A stretch of 64,000 nt of DNA from Shewanella metallivivens (GTDB taxonomy: Bacteria; Pseudomonadota; Gammaproteobacteria; Enterobacterales; Shewanellaceae). The DNA lies in the NCBI RefSeq assembly GCF_028750675.1, contig NZ_JAQQPZ010000002.1, positions 249,800 to 313,799 of the forward strand. Direction: 5' to 3'. The notes under the pieces were generated by a model. It did not search any database and was not told where the DNA came from. It saw only the letters and a program-made list of their open reading frames with translations. Shown here one piece after another: positions 55,780-64,000 of this stretch (the first letter of the stretch is position 1; every line of letters starts with the position of its first letter). The translations under genes were made by a program, and so were the position numbers.

Positions 55780-56307
55780 TTAGTCAGCTAATTCTGCTAA
55801 GCACATTTCTTCATAAATTTGCTTAACCCATGCATCTACACGTTCTTCGGTAAGCTCTGGCTGACGGTCTTCGTCGATACCTAAACCAACAAAATGTTTG
55901 TCGTCGACCATGCCTTTAGAGGCTTCAAAGTCGTAACCTTCTGTTGGCCAGTGGCCAATAATAATACCACCACGGGCTTCAACGATGTCACGGACCATGC
56001 CCATAGCATCTAGAAAGTATTCTGCGTAGTCTTCTTGGTCACCACAACCAAAAATGGCCACTAGCTTATCGGTAAAGTCGATTTGCTCAAGCTCAGGGAA
56101 AAAATCATCCCAATCACACTGTGCTTCGCCGTAATACCAGGTTGGGATGCCAAACATAAGCAAGTCGTATTCGGCGATTTGCTCTTTAGTGCTCTTAGCG
56201 ATGTCTTTAACATCGAGCATGCTTTTACCCAGTTTTTTCTGGATCATTTTGGCTACAGCTTCGGTGTTACCAGTGTCGCTACCGAAAAAAAGACCTACAG
56301 TTGCCAT
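55780..56307 (-). CDS. fldA: Flavodoxin FldA
   Basis: 175 residues, a long-chain flavodoxin. The FMN phosphate loop FFGSDTGNTEAVAKMI is at residues 7-22, GIPTWYYGEAQCDW and GCGDQEDYAEYFLDAMG flank the isoalloxazine ring. It carries single electrons to radical-SAM and other reductases. AAGGA lies upstream of the ATG. It follows ybfE, as in E. coli. Confidence 0.96.
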   Translation of the reverse strand: MATVGLFFGSDTGNTEAVAKMIQKKLGKSMLDVKDIAKSTKEQIAEYDLLMFGIPTWYYGEAQCDWDDFFPELEQIDFTDKLVAIFGCGDQEDYAEYFLDAMGMVRDIVEARGGIIIGHWPTEGYDFEASKGMVDDKHFVGLGIDEDRQPELTEERVDAWVKQIYEEMCLAELAD

Positions 56308-56358
56308 TGTCTATCCTTTAAATATCTAGTTCGCGTTGTGCGATGTTCGAAAAACGTC

Positions 56359-56631
56359 TCAGTTGTCGAGTTGCTGTTGCAGAATAAATTCGATTAACTG
56401 GCTACGACTGATGTTACTGTCCAAAGCTTGTTGGTTCAAGGCATCATATAAATCTTGTGACACTTTTAACTCTATTCGCTTTAAACCGTTAGCGCGATCA
56501 CGCTGAATTTGGTTTCGCTTATTGATCTTTAATTGCTGTTCCCGAGAAAGTGGGTTACTTCTCGGACGCCCGCGGCGTGTTTCAGTGGCAAAAAGGTCAA
56601 TAGTCGTTCTATCTGTTGTTTCTTTTGCCAT
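56359..56631 (-). CDS. ybfE: YbfE-like ribbon-helix-helix protein
   Basis: 90 residues. The N-terminal part is basic (RRGRPRSNPLSREQQ) and the C-terminal part resembles a ribbon-helix-helix domain (RIELKVSQDLYDALNQQAL ... SRSQLIEFILQQQL). It corresponds to E. coli YbfE, which is LexA-regulated, in the same position next to fldA; I see no clear LexA box here. The DNA target is unknown. Confidence 0.88.
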   Translation of the reverse strand: MAKETTDRTTIDLFATETRRGRPRSNPLSREQQLKINKRNQIQRDRANGLKRIELKVSQDLYDALNQQALDSNISRSQLIEFILQQQLDN

Positions 56632-56637
56632 TGTATT

Positions 56638-56859
56638 TTAACCGATCCCAGAGCCTTCCCAGGTCATCTGTATAATACCTTTTGCAATAAACCCGGCACA
56701 GCCGAGAAATAACACTGCCCAAACAATATATCGACCAAATTTAGGGACATTACCTTGTTTAAGCACATCATGGATTGCCATACCGATAAAAAAGAATATC
56801 GCAGCAAAAAACAAGTTCAAACCAACGGCTTCAATTTGATCCATGTACTGATTTAACAT
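56638..56859 (-). CDS. DUF2788 small membrane protein
   Basis: 73 residues with two membrane helices (VGLNLFFAAIFFFIGMAI and RYIVWAVLFLGCAGFIAKG). It fits the DUF2788 family, whose function is unknown. GAAGGT precedes the ATG. It is inserted between ybfF and ybfE, a position that is empty in E. coli, with only six bases to ybfE. Confidence 0.85.
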   Translation of the reverse strand: MLNQYMDQIEAVGLNLFFAAIFFFIGMAIHDVLKQGNVPKFGRYIVWAVLFLGCAGFIAKGIIQMTWEGSGIG

Positions 56860-56958
56860 ATTTCTACCTTCGCGTTAGTCATGTCAGGCGAAAAGAGGGC
56901 GCGAATATATCACATCGTGTCAGAATTGGGTATGTGCAAAACAGTAAATTATTAAAAT

Positions 56959-57753
56959 TTACTCTTGGTTTTGTTCAATAAACTCAGCCACGATACGATT
57001 AAATATCTCAGGCTTTTGAGCATGCAGCCAATGACCTGTGCCATTTAAGGTTTTTGCTGTGACCTGAGGAAATTGACGAACAATTTCATCGCGGTGTTCA
57101 GCGGTAACATAGTTTGAGTCACCGCCGCGTATAAACAGCGTTGGCTTGTCAAAATGTACATCAGCACTGATAGGCAAATCCCAGCCAATAATACGCTCGT
57201 AACCGTCAATTAGACCATCAAGGTTCATTTTCCATTCAAAGCCAGTGTCGGTACGCTGCAGGTTTTTCAGTAAAAACTGTGCGGTACCTTCATCGATGCC
57301 GCTGGCCAGCAAATGAGCCAATGCCGATTTACGACTGGTGTTTTGATCAAAGACTAAACTGGTGAGTCCGGCAAACACGGTTTGGTGTCGTGGCTCATAA
57401 GCCACAGGGGCAATATCTGCCACGACGAGGCTCTTTACTCGAGATGGGTGCAATAATGCCATGGCCATGGCGATTTTTCCGCCCATTGAGTGACCAACAA
57501 TGTGGGCGCTATCAATGTGGAGTTGGTCAAGTAATTCAATCATCGCATTGGCAAGTGATGGGTAGTCCATCGTGTCCCAATGCTCACTTTGGCCATGGTT
57601 GGGTACATCGACTCGAATAACCTGATGGTTTTTTTCAAGCACACTGGCAAGATTTTTTAAGTTATCAAGGTTGCCAAATAACCCATGAATAAGCAGGACG
57701 GTTTCACCTTGGCCTTGAGAGACATAATGCATAGTGCGATAAACTCGTGACAT
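56959..57753 (-). CDS. ybfF: Alpha/beta-hydrolase esterase YbfF
   Basis: 264 residues from the ATG at 57753; ATGs at 57732 and further upstream are alternatives, and none has a strong ribosome-binding site. The nucleophile elbow is GHSMGG (Ser), the oxyanion strand LLIHGLFGNLDN, the acid lies in FIRGGDSNYV and the catalytic His in GTGHWLHAQKP. E. coli YbfF hydrolyses short acyl esters and acyl-CoA. Conserved neighbour of seqA, fldA and ybfE. Confidence 0.9.
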   Translation of the reverse strand: MSRVYRTMHYVSQGQGETVLLIHGLFGNLDNLKNLASVLEKNHQVIRVDVPNHGQSEHWDTMDYPSLANAMIELLDQLHIDSAHIVGHSMGGKIAMAMALLHPSRVKSLVVADIAPVAYEPRHQTVFAGLTSLVFDQNTSRKSALAHLLASGIDEGTAQFLLKNLQRTDTGFEWKMNLDGLIDGYERIIGWDLPISADVHFDKPTLFIRGGDSNYVTAEHRDEIVRQFPQVTAKTLNGTGHWLHAQKPEIFNRIVAEFIEQNQE

Positions 57754-58029
57754 CAAACAATGGGGCCGAATTTTGCGGTAATGAACACAGCAAATCAAGT
57801 TTTGATGACCGATGACATCAATTTTGCTGTAAATTTAAACGTGAGATACGAATTTTTTGTGAATATGTGCCATTAAATGATTTTGCCACTTTATTAGTAG
57901 GTTAAGCTTGGCTTACACTGAAGCCATATTTTTTGATCGCGCTAAATTATGTTGATCGGCGATCGCCTGTTTAACGTGTTATGCACTGACGTTAAGCCTA
58001 AGACAAATAGAAGAATAAGGATGACTCTG

Positions 58030-58665
58030 ATGAAATACATTGAAATTGATGAAGAACTTTATCGTTTTATTGCCAGCAAAACGGAGCGTATTGGCGAGAG
58101 TGCTTCTGATATTTTACGTCGATTATTGCATTTATCAGTGGAAACCGTAGAGGTTGATTTACCAAAAGCGATTAGTGAACCCAGCCTTGAAGCGGATCCG
58201 GCTGAAGCAGCGGAAGCTGAAACTCAGCGTAATGCGTTATTTAATCAAGCCAAAGCTGCTGTTGAGAAAGTGATGGCAGTACAAGCACAACCTGAGGATG
58301 TGACTCACACTGTAGACGCAGTGACTGAGATTGACTTCAAATCAATTGTTAATGAACATTTATTAGCCCAACAAAAAGGCGCAGTTGGCCGTTTTATGTG
58401 GTTACTCGCTAATTTACAGGCGGCAACCGGCAGCGATTTTAATAAAGTGCTCGATATTCAAGGTAAAGGCCGTTTGTATTTTGCTCGTTCTAAGCAAGCG
58501 TTACTGGATTCGAGTCAATCATCGAACCCGAAAGAAATCGGTGCCAGCGGGTTTTGGGTCACAACGAATAATAATACCGCCAAAAAACAAAACATTTTTA
58601 CTGAGGTATTGGAGCATTTAGGTTGCGACAGTGAGTATGCCCGCACCATTGCAGAATATATTTAA
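58030..58665 (+). CDS. seqA: Replication initiation negative modulator SeqA
   Basis: 211 residues from the ATG at 58030 (MKYIEIDEELYRFIASKT), the position where E. coli SeqA also starts; AAGG lies nine bases upstream. The N-terminal oligomerisation helix-strand (1-40) is followed by a poorly conserved acidic linker (about 50-100) and the C-terminal hemimethylated-GATC-binding domain (GRGRLYFARSKQALL region: KGRLYFARSKQALLDSS, and TTNNNTAKKQNIF). It sequesters newly replicated origin DNA. It is followed by pgm after 47 bases. Confidence 0.96.
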   Translation: MKYIEIDEELYRFIASKTERIGESASDILRRLLHLSVETVEVDLPKAISEPSLEADPAEAAEAETQRNALFNQAKAAVEKVMAVQAQPEDVTHTVDAVTEIDFKSIVNEHLLAQQKGAVGRFMWLLANLQAATGSDFNKVLDIQGKGRLYFARSKQALLDSSQSSNPKEIGASGFWVTTNNNTAKKQNIFTEVLEHLGCDSEYARTIAEYI

Positions 58666-58712
58666 GCTTTTAAGTTTGTCATCAATTTTCGTTTACTCAT
58701 AGGAGACCACTT

Positions 58713-60356
58713 GTGGCCATTCATCAACGCGCAGGACAGCAAGCTTTACAAACGGATTTAGTGAATATTCCTAAATTGATGAGTCACTATTATCGTATTA
58801 TTCCCAACGTGGAAGACGTACTACAAAAAGTGACATTTGGTACATCAGGCCATCGAGGTTGTGCATTTAACGCCAGTTTCAATCAAAACCACATTTGGGC
58901 GATAGCCCAAGCGGTAGTGGATTATCGTCAAGCTGCGGGGATTACTGGGCCAATGATTGTGGGTTTTGACACTCACGCCTTGTCTTATGCAGCATTTATG
59001 TCTGTGGTTGAAGTATTGACCGCTAACCAGGTAAAAGTACTCATCCAAAAAGAGGATGGGTTTACCCCAACGCCTGTGGTGTCGCAAGCTATTGTTCGTG
59101 CTAATGCGGCTAAGCCATCGGGTTTAGTGGATGGATTGATTATTACGCCCTCTCACAACCCTCCGCAAGATGGCGGCATTAAGTATAATCCGCCCCATGG
59201 TGGCCCTGCAGAAGGTGACATCACTAAAGTCATCGAAGCTAAAGCAAATCAATATCTTGCAGAACAGTTAACCGGCGTTAAAAAGGTCAATTATGGCGTG
59301 GCGGTTAAATCGGGTTGGATTGATGAGGTTGATTTTATTGCGCCCTACGTTGAGTCACTTGCCCAAGTGATTGACATGGAAGCCATTAGTAAAGCCAATA
59401 TTCGCTTAGGTGTTGACCCTTTAGGCGGCTCAGGTATTTATTACTGGGAGCAAATTGCTACTCAATATGGTCTTGATATTACCTTAGTAAATGACAAGGT
59501 TGACCCAACCTTTGGCTTTATGCCGCTGGATAAAGACGGAAAAATCCGTATGGATTGCTCGTCGCCTTATGCCATGGCTGGTTTGCTGGCACATAGCGAA
59601 AGTTACGATCTTTGTGTCGGTAATGACCCTGATTATGACCGTCACGGTATTGTGTGCCCAGGCTTTGGTTTAATGAACCCTAACCATTATTTAGCCGTGG
59701 CCATTGATTATTTAATGACACATCGCCCTCAGTGGAGTGAGTCGTTAGCCGTAGGTAAAACTTTAGTGTCAAGCGCGATGATTGACCGTGTGTGTCATGC
59801 GCTAGGTCGCCAGTGCTTAGAAGTACCAGTGGGGTTTAAATGGTTTGTTGATGGTTTAGCCCAAAGCACGATTGCTTTTGGCGGCGAAGAAAGTGCAGGG
59901 GCGGCGTTTTTAAAGCGTGATGGCACTACTTGGTGTACTGATAAAGACGGCTTTATTTTAGCGTTACTGGCGGCTGAAATGTTAGCAGTGACTGGAAAAA
60001 CACCGGCACAACGGTATAAAGAGTTAACCGATCAATTTGGTGAGAGCTTCTATACCCGTATAGACAGCCCAATTAGCCTGAAGAAAAAAGCCAAGTTTGA
60101 ATTGCTCAACGCCGACAGCTTTACTGATACAGAGCTCGCCGGAGAAGCCATTACGGCGATCTTAAGCCATGCTCCGGGTAACAATGCTGCTATTGGTGGG
60201 ATTAAAGTCACCACCGAAAACGGCTGGTTTGCGGCGCGCCCATCTGGCACCGAAGCGTTATTTAAAATCTATGCTGAAAGCTTTATTAGCCAGCAACATC
60301 TTGATGACATTATTGCTCAAGCGCAAACCATGATTGATTCGGCTTTAAAAGGTTAG
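58713..60356 (+). CDS. pgm: Phosphoglucomutase (alpha-D-glucose phosphate-specific)
   Basis: 547 residues. It interconverts glucose-1-phosphate and glucose-6-phosphate. The phosphoserine loop is TPSHNPPQDGG, the metal loop CVGNDPDYDRHG, the sugar loop GGEESAG and the phosphate-binding loop RPSGTEAL. The start is GTG with AGGAG upstream and gives MAIHQRAGQ, as in E. coli Pgm. It is read with seqA, and its product joins the G6P pool feeding the zwf route. Confidence 0.97.
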   Translation: MAIHQRAGQQALQTDLVNIPKLMSHYYRIIPNVEDVLQKVTFGTSGHRGCAFNASFNQNHIWAIAQAVVDYRQAAGITGPMIVGFDTHALSYAAFMSVVEVLTANQVKVLIQKEDGFTPTPVVSQAIVRANAAKPSGLVDGLIITPSHNPPQDGGIKYNPPHGGPAEGDITKVIEAKANQYLAEQLTGVKKVNYGVAVKSGWIDEVDFIAPYVESLAQVIDMEAISKANIRLGVDPLGGSGIYYWEQIATQYGLDITLVNDKVDPTFGFMPLDKDGKIRMDCSSPYAMAGLLAHSESYDLCVGNDPDYDRHGIVCPGFGLMNPNHYLAVAIDYLMTHRPQWSESLAVGKTLVSSAMIDRVCHALGRQCLEVPVGFKWFVDGLAQSTIAFGGEESAGAAFLKRDGTTWCTDKDGFILALLAAEMLAVTGKTPAQRYKELTDQFGESFYTRIDSPISLKKKAKFELLNADSFTDTELAGEAITAILSHAPGNNAAIGGIKVTTENGWFAARPSGTEALFKIYAESFISQQHLDDIIAQAQTMIDSALKG

Positions 60357-60400
60357 GTTTAATCGGTGTGTGACTCACAGTAATTTTTAAAGCGAAAATA

Positions 60401-60429
60401 AAAAAGCACTGAATAATCAGTGCTTTTTT
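60401..60429. terminator. Bidirectional terminator between pgm and katG
   Basis: AAAAAGCACTGA pairs with TCAGTGCTTTTT around four bases, with A- and T-runs on either side, between two convergent genes. Confidence 0.9.
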
Positions 60430-60446
60430 GTGCCTAATAAAGAAGG

Positions 60447-62972
<2,526 letters not shown>

Positions 62973-64000
62973 TTATAAATACTTAATCCAAGCTTGTTGA
63001 CTGGCCTGTTTATAAGCACTAAATCGCTTAACGGGATAATATAACAGGACCATTAACGTTAAGGCGATGAGCCATACCCAGGCCATATTATCAACACCTA
63101 GCAGTTCACCGTGGTTGGCACCGATAATATATGTACTGATCCCATAAAGTAGCAACAATACATACAAATGCAGAATATAGAAAAACATGGGTACCGAGCC
63201 AAATGTCATTAATACCTGGCCAAGTTGATTGTTTAAGCGCTCAAAACCCACTAGAGCAATAAACATTACGCCAAGGGTTATCAATAAAAAACTTAACGAA
63301 GGAGGGTACTTGGTTAAGTTAAATACCGACATTAAGGTTTCACCCATGTTGCTGCCTATTTGCCAGGGTAGCGTTTCGCCATATATATTGCCGCCACGTA
63401 AAATAATAAACAACACTAAGCAGCCTATACCTAACTGAAGTAATTGCCGTTGTCGTTTGCTGGCGATAGATGACTTGGCAAAGATAGGACCTGCAGCATA
63501 ACCCAATAAAATCACGCCCATCCAGGACAGGGCTGGATAGCTGATTTTAATTTTGACTATGCCATCGGCAATTAAATAGCCGCGATCGTGCAAAATGGTC
63601 CACAGGCTGTAGCCCCATTCATGTGGCATAAATTGAATTGGGGTTAATAGGTTATGACCAAATACAATCGTAAACCCTATTAGCGCCATGATGGGACGCG
63701 GTAAATGAATTAACGCAGCCAAGGTGAGCATGCTTAGACCGATGACCCAAATAACCTGTAGCCATAGTGTGTGATAGTTACCCATCCATGAAACATTGAT
63801 CACCAGTATTTCAAGACCAATAAGAAACAGGCCACGTTTAATTAAAAACTCCCGCGCAGAACGAGGTTTGAGCGGGTTGCGATTGGCATAGAGCCAGGCA
63901 GAGACGCCGGTTAAAAATACAAACACAGGTGCGCAAAAGTGTGCTGCAAATCGGCTAATAAATAATTCCCATGAGGTCGTACTTAACTCCATAGGATCGC
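62973..64000 (-). CDS. DUF1624-type membrane acyltransferase, N-terminus beyond the window
   Basis: The frame is open to the window edge. The bases before the ATG at 63992 read Asp-Pro in frame, as in DPxxLSTTS of this family, so that ATG is internal. The visible 340 residues have about nine membrane helices. RFAAHFCAPVFVFLTGVSAW is the heparan-alpha-glucosaminide N-acetyltransferase-like (DUF1624) motif, and the C-terminal FGSVPMFFYILHLYVLLLLY is typical. The family may acetylate sugars across the membrane; the function here is unknown. The N-terminal catalytic-His segment is not seen. Confidence 0.85.
   Translation of the reverse strand, partial: DPMELSTTSWELFISRFAAHFCAPVFVFLTGVSAWLYANRNPLKPRSAREFLIKRGLFLIGLEILVINVSWMGNYHTLWLQVIWVIGLSMLTLAALIHLPRPIMALIGFTIVFGHNLLTPIQFMPHEWGYSLWTILHDRGYLIADGIVKIKISYPALSWMGVILLGYAAGPIFAKSSIASKRQRQLLQLGIGCLVLFIILRGGNIYGETLPWQIGSNMGETLMSVFNLTKYPPSLSFLLITLGVMFIALVGFERLNNQLGQVLMTFGSVPMFFYILHLYVLLLLYGISTYIIGANHGELLGVDNMAWVWLIALTLMVLLYYPVKRFSAYKQASQQAWIKYL

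Overview
The window looks like a chromosomal segment of a marine gammaproteobacterium, most likely Shewanella with a low-to-moderate GC content. The pointers are: an Entner-Doudoroff cluster hexR / zwf-pgl-edd-eda next to pykA; a PsrA-type fatty-acid regulator next to a FadE paralog; an EF-P with Arg32 beside the rhamnosyltransferase EarP; a rhombosortase; a soluble FIST chemoreceptor; and E. coli-like synteny blocks (ybfF-ybfE-fldA / seqA-pgm, alaA-yfbR). The genus is inferred from gene content; no search was run.

Layout. 0-4 kb: end of an RND efflux adaptor gene and its permease, then a MITE-like element. 4-10 kb: FIST/MCP receptor, hotdog thioesterase and fadE with a palindromic PsrA-type operator. 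10-17 kb: YafJ-like amidotransferase, DUF3108 protein, alkyltransferase-like protein, TrhA, an unknown membrane protein, rhombosortase, divergent queC/queE and a Cds1-like cysteine desulfhydrase. 17.4-18 kb: three identical tRNA-Tyr genes in tandem with a clear promoter. 18-25 kb: small conserved proteins, a GAF-PAS-GGDEF-EAL protein with a degenerate GGDEF site, YchJ, a secreted NTF2-like protein, SmrA and an M2 peptidase lipoprotein. 25-36 kb: psrA plus a second FadE-like dehydrogenase, pykA, hexR and zwf-pgl-edd-eda. 36.3-39.4 kb: an accessory island rich in repeats that holds a short integron-type gene-cassette array. Its cassette boundaries show matching complementary R'/R'' 11-mers, no integrase gene is in the window, and one cassette carries a frameshifted gene with a HEPN-like RNxxxH motif. 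39.4-43.4 kb: an unknown membrane protein, an Asp/Glu racemase and adhE. 44-50 kb: an apparent polyol catabolic operon (HAD phosphatase, SorC regulator, NCS1-type transporter, mannitol-type dehydrogenase, fructokinase-type PfkB). 50-64 kb: dgt-yfbR-alaA, efp-earP, fldA-ybfE-DUF2788-ybfF, seqA-pgm, katG and a truncated DUF1624 membrane protein.

How the genes connect. Two regulons can be read from the DNA. PsrA-like palindromes (CAAAC-N4-GTTTG type) sit upstream of fadE and directly upstream of psrA, linking the two fatty-acyl dehydrogenases to one regulator. HexR-like boxes (TGTAAT-N3-ATTACA type) sit upstream of adhE (perfect), zwf and pykA (one mismatch each), linking sugar catabolism, pyruvate kinase and fermentation to the hexR gene in the same window. 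The polyol operon feeds fructose-6-phosphate, which would meet the Entner-Doudoroff route through glucose-6-phosphate. The most unusual part of the window is the cassette array at about 37.3-38.5 kb with its flanking inverted repeats.
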